Assembly: GCA_016713035.1 (NCBI GenBank)
Contig: JADJPW010000007.1
Location: 1-64,000, forward strand
DNA: 64,000 bases
Reading direction: 5' to 3'
From: Verrucomicrobiaceae bacterium
Lineage (GTDB): Bacteria; Verrucomicrobiota; Verrucomicrobiia; Verrucomicrobiales; Verrucomicrobiaceae
Shown: positions 1 to 8,983 of the stretch, in pieces
Numbering within the stretch: position 1 is the stretch's first letter
Layout of the letters: every line of letters begins with the position of its first letter
Notes under the pieces: model-generated
Seen by the model: only the letters and a program-made list of their open reading frames with translations
Told to the model about the DNA's origin: nothing
Databases searched by the model: none
Position numbers and translations under genes: made by a program

Positions 1-87
1 GGCCCCATGCGCATCGGCAGCCGCTTCTGGCAAAACTATCGCATGACCCTCGATTTCCGCACCAGCACACTGTGGCTGGAGCGCTGA
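1..87 (+). CDS. C-terminal end of an aspartyl-protease-like (retropepsin fold) protein, partial
   Basis: An open frame runs from base 1 to a TGA at 85-87 and encodes about 28 residues. It includes IGSRFWQNYRMTLDF and ends TLWLER. This resembles the last strands of bacterial retropepsin-like aspartyl proteases, where a 'G..F...Y..TLDF....L.L' stretch closes the fold. The catalytic part lies outside the window, so the family call rests on this short tail only. It converges on the heparinase-family gene, with about 80 bp between the two stops. Confidence 0.45.
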   Translation, partial: GPMRIGSRFWQNYRMTLDFRTSTLWLER

Positions 88-166
88 TCCTCCGCAGCAT
101 CCGCTTCGTCCGTTCAGGCCAAAGCTACCGCCATCAGTCACCACCTCCTCACAGCCCGCAGCCACC

Positions 167-2008
167 TCAGAGCGAGAACGTGCTCGCCAGACTGCCCGTG
201 AACCTCACCCGCACCGCCGCGGCATCACTCACCTGCGCAAACCGAGGTGAAACCGTATTGAGCACGACCTCCGTCGATCCGACGCCATCCCCCTTCACCG
301 TCAAATTCACCGTCAGGCCTCCCACATGCCTCAAAGTGAAATAATGCTTCGAAATCGCCTCCACCGCCCAATCCGGCGAAAACTGCCACGTCACGACGTG
401 CTCTATTTCATCGTTTAACGTGTCTGTGATGCAGACACTCCTGTCTGCCTCCAAAACGCTCACCACACGCTGCACGCCATCGAGGCCCACCGAGCACTTT
501 TCGCCTTCCACGGCCAAATCCGGCCTCGCGTGATGATTCATCCATAAAAACGGCCCCGCACGTTTCGGCGTCTCTCGGCCCGAAATTGGCACCGGCCCAT
601 TGTGAGCCTCCCAAGCCGCCAATTTCGACCTCAAAGCCGCATTCCCGTAATACGAGCCCGTTCCCGGATCGATCACCAGCGGCACGTTTTGCACCCAAAT
701 CGACGCATGCAGCGCATCCAGGTGCCCATGCGCCGCCAGCGGCCCAAAACCCAGCGGCGAGCCATCCACGCGCACCGTCCATGCCAGATCACGCCACATC
801 GCCTGCCCGCATTCCGCGTAGCGCAGCCATCTCCGCGATGCCGAAGCCTCAAACCTCGGCGCATCGCCCAGCCAAAACCTCAAACTCACTCCCCCAGCTT
901 CGCCCAGCATCCACGCACGCCATTCACGCTCCGCATGCGCACGCTCCAGAGTCAGCGGTGTGATCTGCGCATCATCGCTGTCGCCAAAATCCCATCCACC
1001 CATCGACAGATCGCAGAAAAACCGCGCCGCATCCCGCAAACGCTCCAGCACCGGTCCACGCAGCCCATCCACCACTCTTCCAGCCTGCCAAGCCATCTCC
1101 CACGCGAAGAGATGATAATGCAAACCCTGCTCCTTGTTCCCACCATCCTCCGCAAGCTGCCGCAGCACCTCGGTCTCGAGCATTTTCCAAATCGACTCCG
1201 CATCGCGCAGTCGTTTGCCCAGCTCCGGCCAGCGCTTCGTCACCATCACCAGCGCCGCCAGCTCACCCATCAGATGATTATTCGCCGAGGAGCCAAACGA
1301 CCTCTTCCGCCACACCCACCACGCATGCATCGGCACAAACGCCTGCGCGATCCGCTCCTGCTCCGCGATCATCTGTTCGTCCCCACAGGCCCGCGTTAGA
1401 GCATCGATCCAGCAAAAATTCATCAACCGCAGCGCCCCCTCCAGCGGGCTCGTCCAGTGAATCCCCTGCCCCACCGGATTCTTCTCAATCCAATCGTGCA
1501 TCCACATCTGGGCCGTCTTTAGCGACACCAGCTCGCCATTCAGCCACGCATCCTGCGCCAGCCGCACCATCTCACTCCACCGCGCGATCTCCCATGCGCA
1601 GCGAGCATCCGCACCACCCTCCAGATGCCGGTAATCCTTCACCGTCATCGGAATCGCCACGTCATGCACTTCATCGCGGCTCCACACTGGCGGGCGGCTC
1701 ACCTGTGCCTCCTTCCAGCCGAGCAGCAGCAATCGCCCCTCCATAATCCGCACCGCATCCGCCCGCACAGCCTCACGCAGCACCGCCGGAGCACTCTCCT
1801 TCACCGGCAGCTTCAAAGAAGACTCACACACCGCCCCGAGCTGAAACATCTCCCAGCCCTTCTTCGCGAGCGGCACCGCCGCCTCCACCGCCTTTGCCCG
1901 CACACGGCCCGCGATCTCCCTAGCGGCATCGCGCGGAGCCGGTGGTAGAGCCAGTGGAGTTTCGAGAGAGGTTTCATGTTCGACATGGATTGACACCTTG
2001 AGCGCCAA
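167..2008 (-). CDS. Heparinase II/III family polysaccharide lyase-like protein
   Basis: The 613-residue protein has the two-part layout of heparinase II/III-like proteins. An all-alpha N-terminal half carries a typical NNHLMGELA stretch near residue 243. A beta-rich C-terminal half has the characteristic GHLDALH near residue 425, followed by VIDPGTGSYYG. Members cleave acidic polysaccharides by beta-elimination, and many occur in exopolysaccharide loci, where they may trim the polymer. No signal peptide is obvious at the chosen ATG, although such enzymes are often periplasmic. It is the outermost recognised gene of the polysaccharide locus. Substrate is not predictable; family call firm. Confidence 0.85.
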   Translation of the reverse strand: MALKVSIHVEHETSLETPLALPPAPRDAAREIAGRVRAKAVEAAVPLAKKGWEMFQLGAVCESSLKLPVKESAPAVLREAVRADAVRIMEGRLLLLGWKEAQVSRPPVWSRDEVHDVAIPMTVKDYRHLEGGADARCAWEIARWSEMVRLAQDAWLNGELVSLKTAQMWMHDWIEKNPVGQGIHWTSPLEGALRLMNFCWIDALTRACGDEQMIAEQERIAQAFVPMHAWWVWRKRSFGSSANNHLMGELAALVMVTKRWPELGKRLRDAESIWKMLETEVLRQLAEDGGNKEQGLHYHLFAWEMAWQAGRVVDGLRGPVLERLRDAARFFCDLSMGGWDFGDSDDAQITPLTLERAHAEREWRAWMLGEAGGVSLRFWLGDAPRFEASASRRWLRYAECGQAMWRDLAWTVRVDGSPLGFGPLAAHGHLDALHASIWVQNVPLVIDPGTGSYYGNAALRSKLAAWEAHNGPVPISGRETPKRAGPFLWMNHHARPDLAVEGEKCSVGLDGVQRVVSVLEADRSVCITDTLNDEIEHVVTWQFSPDWAVEAISKHYFTLRHVGGLTVNLTVKGDGVGSTEVVLNTVSPRFAQVSDAAAVRVRFTGSLASTFSL

Positions 2009-2031
2009 CCCGTTAAGTTCCTAATTCTTCA

Positions 2032-3152
2032 ATGCCAAAACTGTATTTCCCCAATTTGAACGGCCTCCGTTTTCTCGCGGCACTCGGGGTCATCATTCAT
2101 CATGTGGAGCAGTTTAAACCGAAGTCGGCCTTCCTAGTGCACTTGGCAGTAACACGATCACCTTATTAGGAAAAGGCGGCGTCTATTTGTTTTTCGTCCT
2201 CAGCGGTTTTTTGATCACCTACTTGCTGCTGGAGGAAGAAACCAAAACCGGAACCATCTCCGTCAGACACTTTTATGTGCGGCGAATACTGCGCACATGG
2301 CCATTGTACTTTTTGGTCGTAGCCCTAGCGCTCTTTGTCTGGCCAGTATTCTTTCCCATCATCGCAGGAGAGCACACCTCCGCTATTCGCCATTCCATCG
2401 CAGGACTCGCCTGCTATGCCTTGTTGCTGCCCAATCTGGCTGCCATTTTTCTTCATCCACTGCCTTTTGCAGGCCAGACTTGGTCCATCGGCGTCGAAGA
2501 ACAATTCTACCTCGTCTGGCCCGTGCTGATGAAGGTATTTCAAACGCAGAATCTTGATCATTCTCGGCATCTGCGTTGGCTACGGCCTCTTATTCCACGG
2601 CTTTTTCAGTTGGCTGAGCACGCAAAGTGCTTCGACCATCGATAGCCTCATGCCACTGGCCAAATTCATGGTGACATTTCGCATCGATGCCCTGGCCTTT
2701 GGCAGCCTAGCAGCTTGGCTACTGCATACCAATCACCCTTTTCTAAAATACCTGCGAAGCCCTTCCGCATACCTCATCTCCACGGGGATCGCAGCTTGGC
2801 TTTTCTTGCGCAGCGAAAAGGCACCTAGCTACTACCCTATCGCCCTCTCAATCTGCTTCGCCGTGATCCTTCTCAATATCGTCCAAGATCGCCGTGCATC
2901 GCTTGTCCTGGAAACCAGGGTGATGAACTACCTCGGGCGCATCTCCTACGGCATCTACATGTGGCATCCCGTGGCGATCGTCTTGGCGTTCACCTCGGTC
3001 AAAGCCGCGCCTTTCTCGCCCTGGATTCATTACCCGCTCACGCTAGCGCTGACCGTGGCCATCGCCGCTTTTTCGTATCACGTCTTTGAGGTATCTTCAT
3101 CCGCCAAAAATCACTCTTTGCCAAAGTCGCCAGCAGTGACTCACGCAGCTAA
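2032..3152 (+). pseudogene. Acyltransferase 3 family membrane protein, interrupted by three single-base frameshifts
   Basis: The N-terminus from ATG 2032 (MPKLYFPNLNGLRFLAAL) is the classic start of acyltransferase 3 (OafA-like) proteins, which O-acylate sugars in the inner membrane. Continuity requires three frame changes: near 2125 (restoring KFGLPSALGSN), near 2540 (restoring VFKRRILIILG) and near 3092 (restoring FIRQKSLFAKV before TAA 3150-3152). The intervening frames contain strong membrane segments and family motifs such as FFVLSGFLITYLL and WSIGVEEQFYLVWP. The first two repairs are single T changes in T runs; the third is one missing base at an undetermined site. This suggests sequence error rather than decay, but as given the gene is broken. 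Its last 12 bp overlap the end of the convergent glycosyltransferase. Confidence 0.8.
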
Positions 3153-4319
3153 AGCCCGCTCATACGTCCGCAGGCTCAGCTCCACCGACTTCTCCCAGCA
3201 CAGCTCTGTTGTCAGTCGTTCGTAGCCGATCCTCCCCATGCGCTCACGCACGGCTGGGTCGTCGAGCATTTCCAAAATGGCATCGCCCAGCTTCTCCGCG
3301 CTGTTTTCCATCACATACCGCGCCGCGTCGCCCGCGCTGAACATGCCCTCTCGCGTGCCAAACATTACCTGCGCCTTGCCGAAGGCCATGTACTCCAGCG
3401 TCTTGTTCATCGTGCAGTGGTCGTTGTAGTCATTGATCGGGTCACAGGCCACGCCTAGGTCCATCGTCTTCAAACCGGCGAACAAAAACTCGTTCGAAAC
3501 ACGCCCCGGCATGTCCACGAAGGCCCCGAGGCCCATCTCATCACGCTGCTTCACCAGATCCGCATGCTCCGGGCCGCTGCCCATCAGCAGGAACTGCACA
3601 TCCTCACGCTTCCGCGTCTGCACGATGTGTTTCGCGGCCTCGATCAGGTAATTCACGCCGTCCGCATTCCCCAGCACGCCGATGTAGCCCACGAGGTACT
3701 TTCTTCCCTTCTTCAAAGCCGCGTCCTCAGGCAAACTCGTATTCAGTTTGTTCGGCGCCGTGCGCACCACGAAGACTTCATCATCCGCCTTCCGCCCGCG
3801 CTGCTTCACGGCGGCCAGCACGCTCTGATTCGTCGCCATCACCGCGTCTGCCAGCGCCAGCGTGCCGCGTTCCGCCGCGCGCACCGCCCAGTACATGAGC
3901 CCACGCTTGCCGAACTTCGCCTCAAACATCTCCGGCCACAAATCGTGCACGTCAAAGATCACGCGCACGCCCGCCAGCAGCTTGAACGGCAGCGCCACTA
4001 GGAACAGCAAATCCGGCGGATTGCACAAGTGGATCACATCAAAGCCCTTCGTCCGCCACGCCTTCACCGCGCAGCACAGCTCGCCCCAAAGCGCCGAAGC
4101 ATACTCCATCAAAAAGCCCTTCACGCCCTTCGCCTCGCCACTGATCCAGTGCCGGTAGATCGTGATCCCCTCCAGCACCTCATACGGCGTCGTGTAACCG
4201 CGCATCTGCGGACAAATCACCGTCACATCATGCCCCGCATCCCGCAACGCACACGCCTCCTGCCAAACACGCCGGTCCAACGGCACCGGGAGATTTTCGA
4301 CGATGATGAGAATGCGCAT
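3141..4319 (-). CDS. Glycosyltransferase family 4 (GT-B fold)
   Basis: The 392-residue protein begins MRILIIVENLPVPLDRRVW, the usual N-terminal Rossmann domain of GT4 enzymes that act on nucleotide-sugar donors. A linker strand FDVHDLWPEMFE is seen near residue 122, the C-terminal domain begins near VGYIGVLGNADG (about 212), and a donor-binding segment CTMNKTLEYMAFGKA follows near 300. It is probably cytoplasmic or membrane-peripheral and adds one sugar during surface-glycan assembly. A type II toxin-antitoxin pair lies just upstream. Sugar specificity cannot be read from the sequence. Confidence 0.88.
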   Translation of the reverse strand: MRILIIVENLPVPLDRRVWQEACALRDAGHDVTVICPQMRGYTTPYEVLEGITIYRHWISGEAKGVKGFLMEYASALWGELCCAVKAWRTKGFDVIHLCNPPDLLFLVALPFKLLAGVRVIFDVHDLWPEMFEAKFGKRGLMYWAVRAAERGTLALADAVMATNQSVLAAVKQRGRKADDEVFVVRTAPNKLNTSLPEDAALKKGRKYLVGYIGVLGNADGVNYLIEAAKHIVQTRKREDVQFLLMGSGPEHADLVKQRDEMGLGAFVDMPGRVSNEFLFAGLKTMDLGVACDPINDYNDHCTMNKTLEYMAFGKAQVMFGTREGMFSAGDAARYVMENSAEKLGDAILEMLDDPAVRERMGRIGYERLTTELCWEKSVELSLRTYERALAA

Positions 4320-4335
4320 GAAGAGAGTGTTTGGA

Positions 4336-4638
4336 TCAATTATCCCAAAGCCTGCCGCGCCAATAATCCGGCCTGCGTTTGTGGTGTGACACTGCGTAGA
4401 TAGTCACTGTTTCTTGCTCCGCTTCGTGCTGGTAAAACAGGTAATAGGGAAACCGTTTCATGCGGAAGATGTGGACTCTTTGCCCGACCCTCTGATACCG
4501 CTCGGGATCCTTGGCGATGTCACTCAAAGCTACCTGAACTGCCGCCACAAACTGCCTGCCTAGCCCAAAGCGATCTTCCGAGTACTGCGCCGCCTCCTGG
4601 TACTCAATCCAAGCTTCCTCTTCGAACCGAACATTCAT
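4336..4638 (-). CDS. RelE/ParE-superfamily toxin
   Basis: The 100-residue basic protein begins MNVRFEEEAWIEYQEAAQYSE. Its core is IFRMKRFPYYLFYQ followed by IYAVSHHKRRPDYWRGR, the usual beta-sheet and C-terminal segment of ParE/RelE toxins. ParE proteins act on gyrase and RelE proteins cleave ribosome-bound mRNA; which applies here cannot be told. Its ATG overlaps the stop of the upstream antitoxin by four bases (4635-4638), indicating translational coupling in the usual antitoxin-first order. Confidence 0.85.
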   Translation of the reverse strand: MNVRFEEEAWIEYQEAAQYSEDRFGLGRQFVAAVQVALSDIAKDPERYQRVGQRVHIFRMKRFPYYLFYQHEAEQETVTIYAVSHHKRRPDYWRGRLWDN

Positions 4639-4868
4639 GCACGAAGCTTCAAGCTGTCCAAAACACGCTGATGCGCCTCTTCGGCAGGAATCAAACGAGA
4701 AGCCCCTGTTCGCACATTCTCCATCCTCCGCGCCACCACTTCCATCTGCTGACTGATAAACTCCGGCGAAGGCTCCGAACGCTCCAAAACAGCCTCCACG
4801 AGTTCGATCCGCGACTCGGTCGGCAAAAGCAGGGCTTCGTTCAGGAGATGGGCTACAGCTGCACTCAT
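4635..4868 (-). CDS. Antitoxin of a ParE-type module (putative addiction module component)
   Basis: The 77-residue acidic protein (MSAAVAHLLNEALLLPTESRIELVEAVLERSE) matches the short helical 'addiction module component' antitoxins, in which a 'L..A..LP...R.EL...L' helix precedes a charged C-terminal arm that binds the toxin. It is directly upstream of, and overlaps by 4 bp, a ParE/RelE toxin gene. Such antitoxins usually repress their own promoter, which here would lie just above 4868. Confidence 0.8.
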   Translation of the reverse strand: MSAAVAHLLNEALLLPTESRIELVEAVLERSEPSPEFISQQMEVVARRMENVRTGASRLIPAEEAHQRVLDSLKLRA

Positions 4869-4959
4869 GAAGTTAAGTGTATCGTTTTTCTGCCCAGCTC
4901 AAGAACGCTTTTGAGGATAGTTTCAAGCATCATAGGCCCTCCAAACCCATTCAAACCCC

Positions 4960-6262
4960 TCACCAGCAAAGCCCCTCATACCTCCACGCCCCATTCTTCA
5001 AATCGGGCCAGCCATTCACATCGATCACCGTCTGCTCCGCCCTCGCGGATGACACGATCTCATCCAATCGCGCACAGCGCTGGCTGGCGACGATGATTTC
5101 ACTGCTCTCGATCACCTCGCGCGGGCTTTGGCGCAGCAGGGACGCGAGATGCGGCATGCGGCGTTGGATTTCATTCGCGTTCGCACCGATCAGGCGGGCG
5201 AGATTGAGCTGCGGATCGTAGATCGAGAGCTCGTAGCCGCGACCGAGCAGCGTTTCCGCCACGGCGACCATCGGGCTGCCGAGCAGGTCATCCGTGTCCG
5301 CTTTGAAGGCGAGCCCGAGCAGGCCGATGCGGCGCTTCTCTTTGCCGAGGATGAGTTTGATGAGCTGATCGAGGTGCGCGTGGTTCGTATCGAGCGTGTT
5401 CTCCAGCAGCGGCAGGCTGATGCCCTCCATGCGAGCAAAAGACTTCAACGCACTCACATCCTTCGGCAAACACGAGCCGCCGAACGGATTCCCCCGGTCG
5501 CATGTAATACGACGAGATGTTCAGCTTCGTGTCCGCGCACACCACCTCCATCACGCGGGAGCCATCTTCACCGAGGTGCTTGCACACGCGGCCGATCTCA
5601 TTCGCGAAGCCGACCTTCAGCGCGTGGAAGTAGTTGCAGGCGTATTTGATCGTCTCCGCGCCTTCCCAGGCCAGCACGGCCGGTTTGCCGCCGAGAAGCT
5701 GACGCGCTTCATCGCTTTCGGGCGATTGCCCATCGTGCGTACCGACGACGGCCAGCGATGGCTCGCGGAAATCCTTCACCGCCGTGCCTTCGCGCAAAAA
5801 TTCCGGGCAGTAGTAGATGCGCACTTTGCCCGCAGCCCGCAGCGGTTCGAAAAAGTCACGCACCATGACGCGCGTGCTGCCCGGCAGCATCGTGGAGCGA
5901 AAGATCAGCACATGCGGCCGCTCCTTCTTCGCGATCGCGTCCGCGATCTGCTGCGAAACTTTGCGCACAAAGTCTAGATTGAGCCTTCCCGACTCTAGCG
6001 ATGGTGTGCCCACGCACACGATGCTCACCTCGCTCGCCTCCACGGCCTCCGCTGCGTCCGTCGTGGCCCGCAGCCGGTTTTCACGCCGTGCACGACGCAG
6101 CAAGTCATCCAATTCCGGCTCAATGATCGGCGAAGCACCGCTGTTGAAGGCATCCACCTTCCCCTGCTGCACATCCGCGCCGATGATCGTGTGCCCTTGA
6201 TCCGCAAGACAACCCGCTGTGACCGCGCCGACGTAACCGAGACCGAAGATAGAGACATTCAT
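4960..6262 (-). CDS. UDP-glucose/GDP-mannose dehydrogenase family, AlgD-like, split by one frameshift
   Basis: Two frames together form a full nucleotide-sugar 6-dehydrogenase. The N-terminal part (6262 down to about 5496) has the NAD-binding start MNVSIFGLGYVGAVTAG, CVGTPS, FRSTMLPGST and IKYACNYFHALKV. The C-terminal part (to 4960) has LPKDVSALKSF and GLLGLAFKADTDDL. The frame changes inside the catalytic-cysteine motif: removing one base from the C5 run at 5491-5495 restores YYMRPGNPFGGSCLPKDV. Sequence features (KLN.S.YYMRPG) are closer to GDP-mannose dehydrogenase AlgD than to typical UDP-glucose dehydrogenase. The product would be a uronic-acid nucleotide sugar for the polysaccharide. 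The single homopolymer change suggests a sequencing error. Confidence 0.85.
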
Positions 6263-6321
6263 GATGAAAAAGAAAGAGATGGAGGTGAAGAAGAAAGTCT
6301 GTGAGGAACAGAGGGCTGATA

Positions 6322-6489
6322 GGACAGGATTAACAAGATTTTCAGGATTATGCAGGATTCACGGGTTTGTAGTTCGGAACTCCTTTCGATATGATGCGCT
6401 GCTTTCGTCCTGGATTCTCATACGCGAACAAATACCCGAACCACGAAGAGCTAATCCTGCATAATCCTGTAATCCTGTGAATCCTGTCC
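6322..6489. repeat. Inverted repeat with AATCCTG-type arms in an intergenic region
   Basis: The left arm at 6322-6359 (starting GGACAGGATTAACAAGATT) pairs with the right arm at 6453-6489 (ending GTGAATCCTGTCC). The arms match over about 37 bases with a few differences and one gap. The loop is about 93 bp. Each arm is itself built from repeated AGGATT/AATCCT words. The right arm ends 3 bp before the stop codon of the oxidoreductase. It could act as a transcription terminator or be a short non-autonomous repeat element. Confidence 0.8.
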
Positions 6490-6492
6490 AAA

Positions 6493-8607
6493 TTAGGCAC
6501 CAAGCATCACGGTGTGCGCTTCTCGGATGCTCCGCAGCACCGCAAAGGTCAGCGCCATGCTTTGCCATGACTGCGCGTACGGCAGCGGGTGGTCGCGTTC
6601 GCCGTTCAAATAGCTGCTCCAGGCGGCCATTTCCTCAGCGTGGCCTTTGCTGGTGTATTTGAGGGTCTGTTGCTTGCGGCTTTTCCAGATGCTGAGCTTC
6701 ATGAAGTTCTCGCAGTCGAGGATGAGGCCGGGGGCGAAGGCGCGGATGGTTTCTTTGGGGAAGGAGGAGTCACCTTCGGCGGTGTAAATGAGCTGGAAGG
6801 TGTGGCCGTTTTCAAACTCGACCTGCGCGGCGGCGGTGTCCGGGCCGAGTGGCTGGGCGCTGACGCGTTTGGGTGTGCCGAGCAGGTAACAAGCGAGGTC
6901 GAGCATGTGGCAAGCCTCACCCAGCACGCGGCCACCACTCTCCTCGACATTCGCATACCAGTGATCCGGGGCCAAAACGCCCGCGCAGACGTGGTAGGCG
7001 AGCGATTTGACGCCTGGAGCCGCATCGAGCCGTTTTTTCATTTCGATGGCCGCAGGAGCAAAACGTCGATTGAAGCCCACCATGACGCTGCCGGTTGTTT
7101 GGGCCATTTCCGCGTCGATTTCGGCCAATTCGGCCTCGGTGAGACAAAGCGGTTTTTCGACAAACACCTGCTTCCCGGCCTTCAACGCCGAGATGACCTG
7201 CTGCGCGTGCAAATGATGCCGCGTGCCGATCAAAACGGCCTTTCCCGTCGCTTTGGAGGCATCTGTCTCCGCCGCAGCAAAGCCAAACTTTTCCTTTACA
7301 TGCCGCGCCGAGAGCCCCGTGCCATTCACGATAGTCCCGAACGGAATTTTGCCCTTCAAATGCGGCAGCAGCATCGTGCGGGCGAAGTTGCCGGCACCGA
7401 TGACGTCGAGTGACGAACAGGCTGAAGACAAAGTGCTTAGTGCGGAGTGCTTAGTGCTTAGTTTTACCTCTGCAGCCTCCGACTGAGCACTAAGCACTGA
7501 GCACTGAGCACTTTCATATTCGACCACGATCCCCACTGCGTCTGCGAGCTGGTCATAGGCTGTCGTAATCTCGCTGAAGGCGATGTGCTTCGTCGTCACG
7601 GGGCGCAGATCGAGCTGGCCGGTGCGCATGAGTTCGAGGCAGGCTTCAAAGTTGCGGTTCTCCGTCCAGCGGACGTGGCCGATGGGGTAATCGCGACCGC
7701 CCCATTCATACTGCGGATCGTAGCGGCCCGGGCCGTAGCTGCGGCTGTATTTGACCGTGATGTCCTTCATGTAGGCGGTCTTCCACGGCAGCTCGGCATC
7801 GTGCATGCCGACGATGACCATCGTGCCGCGATCCCGCAGGCAGTTGATCACGGTTTGCGAAACGGAGCCGCCTTTGCCGCCGATGCACACGAGCACGGCA
7901 TCCACGCCGACGCCATCCGTCCATTCGCGCACGGCGTTTTCGACGCCGGTGGTGACGACACGCTCCGCGCCCATTGCGGTGGCGACTTGGAGCCTTCCTT
8001 CGTTCAAATCGGTGGCCATCACGCGTGCGCCTGCGCTTCTGAGCAAGCTCGTGGCGAGCAAACCGATCAATCCTTGGCCGATGACGAGCACGCGCTCGCC
8101 CAATCGCACGCCGGACTGCCGCACGCCTTCCATCGAGATGGAGGCGAGCGTCGTGTAAGCCGCCTGCCAGTCTTCCACGCCATCGGGAATCTTCGCCGCG
8201 AGCAAATCGGGCACGCCGAGCATCTCGGCATGGTGAGCACACTCCGCACCGCCGCACGCGACGCGGTCGCCGATGCGGAATCGCGGATTCGCCTCATCCA
8301 CCGCGACGACGACACCCGCCGCGGAGTAACCGAGCGGTGTGGGCGACTCCAAACGATTGCGCACCTTTTCGAGCGCCGCCTTCCAGCCGAGTGTGCGCAC
8401 GGTATCGAGCACCTTGCGCACCTGATCCGGCCGAGCGCGGGCTTTTTCGAGCAAGGACATGCGTGCTTGATCGACCTTCATCTTCTCCGTGCCCGGTGAG
8501 ATGACCGTGCACGTCGTGCGCACGACGATCCCACCCGGCGGCGGCACCGGCACGGCAACCTCTTGCAGTTCAAGGCGTCCGTCTTGGTATTGAGCGAGTT
8601 GTTTCAT
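6493..8607 (-). CDS. Bi-domain oxidoreductase: zinc-type MDR dehydrogenase fused to Gfo/Idh/MocA dehydrogenase
   Basis: The 704-residue protein joins two NAD(P) oxidoreductase units. Residues 1-370 form a medium-chain dehydrogenase/reductase (VISPGTEKMK, LGYSAAGVVV, VLVIGQGLIGLLATSLL). Residues from about 402 form a Gfo/Idh/MocA unit (LDVIGAGNFARTMLLPHLKG, EKPLCLTEAEL, EACHMLDLACYLLG). This fusion is common in polysaccharide clusters, where it is thought to remodel a sugar by paired oxidation and reduction; the exact reaction is unknown. The linker (about 369-401) is encoded by an imperfect palindrome of heptamer repeats, so it is low-complexity Ser/Ala/Leu sequence. Inverted-repeat elements flank the gene on both sides. 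Confidence 0.88.
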   Translation of the reverse strand: MKQLAQYQDGRLELQEVAVPVPPPGGIVVRTTCTVISPGTEKMKVDQARMSLLEKARARPDQVRKVLDTVRTLGWKAALEKVRNRLESPTPLGYSAAGVVVAVDEANPRFRIGDRVACGGAECAHHAEMLGVPDLLAAKIPDGVEDWQAAYTTLASISMEGVRQSGVRLGERVLVIGQGLIGLLATSLLRSAGARVMATDLNEGRLQVATAMGAERVVTTGVENAVREWTDGVGVDAVLVCIGGKGGSVSQTVINCLRDRGTMVIVGMHDAELPWKTAYMKDITVKYSRSYGPGRYDPQYEWGGRDYPIGHVRWTENRNFEACLELMRTGQLDLRPVTTKHIAFSEITTAYDQLADAVGIVVEYESAQCSVLSAQSEAAEVKLSTKHSALSTLSSACSSLDVIGAGNFARTMLLPHLKGKIPFGTIVNGTGLSARHVKEKFGFAAAETDASKATGKAVLIGTRHHLHAQQVISALKAGKQVFVEKPLCLTEAELAEIDAEMAQTTGSVMVGFNRRFAPAAIEMKKRLDAAPGVKSLAYHVCAGVLAPDHWYANVEESGGRVLGEACHMLDLACYLLGTPKRVSAQPLGPDTAAAQVEFENGHTFQLIYTAEGDSSFPKETIRAFAPGLILDCENFMKLSIWKSRKQQTLKYTSKGHAEEMAAWSSYLNGERDHPLPYAQSWQSMALTFAVLRSIREAHTVMLGA
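7431..7513. repeat. Palindromic heptamer repeat (AGTGCTT/AAGCACT) inside a coding region
   Basis: The left arm 7431-7462 consists of AGTGCTT-like heptamers, and the right arm 7482-7513 of GAGCACT/AAGCACT heptamers. They are reverse complements at about 28 of 32 positions, with a 19-base spacer. The element lies in frame in the linker between the two dehydrogenase domains and adds about 30 residues without disturbing the frame. Confidence 0.85.
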
Positions 8608-8637
8608 GGGGGAAGAAGCGGAGAGTGTTTGTGTCGT

Positions 8638-8983
8638 CTTCGTCCTTCTACTCGAACTCGTCCTCGATCGTAGCGTGGGCGATGGGTATGGAGAGGACTT
8701 CTGTTAAGCGGTGATCGTTGGGCGCGTCAGCGTCGTGGAGTGCGGTGGCAAGCCTTGGCGCGACACCGCTGTCGCGTGCTTGGCGGTTTTCTAAGGACTC
8801 AGGGCGTTCTTCCCGCACTCGACAGCGGCGTCGCCGATGCCGGATGGCTCCGGCATCTCTGCCGCACGCACTCCACGACGCTGGCGCGGGTTTTCGAGAG
8901 TTTGCTTGTGAAGTGCGGAGTTCATGGACTATGGCGGAGTGCCTGGATCGAGGACGAGTTCGAGTAGGAGGACGAGGACGAAG
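8638..8983. repeat. Nested long inverted-repeat element between asnB and the oxidoreductase
   Basis: This 376-bp gap (8608-8983) holds no gene. Outer arms 8638-8669 and 8946-8983 are complementary apart from a 6-base gap. Middle arms 8723-8744 and 8867-8888 match with one mismatch, and inner arms 8761-8774 and 8820-8833 match with one mismatch. All are concentric, so the whole element can fold into one long hairpin. Its right edge touches the stop codon of the asparagine synthase gene. It looks like a non-autonomous repeat element that may also serve as a terminator. Confidence 0.82.
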
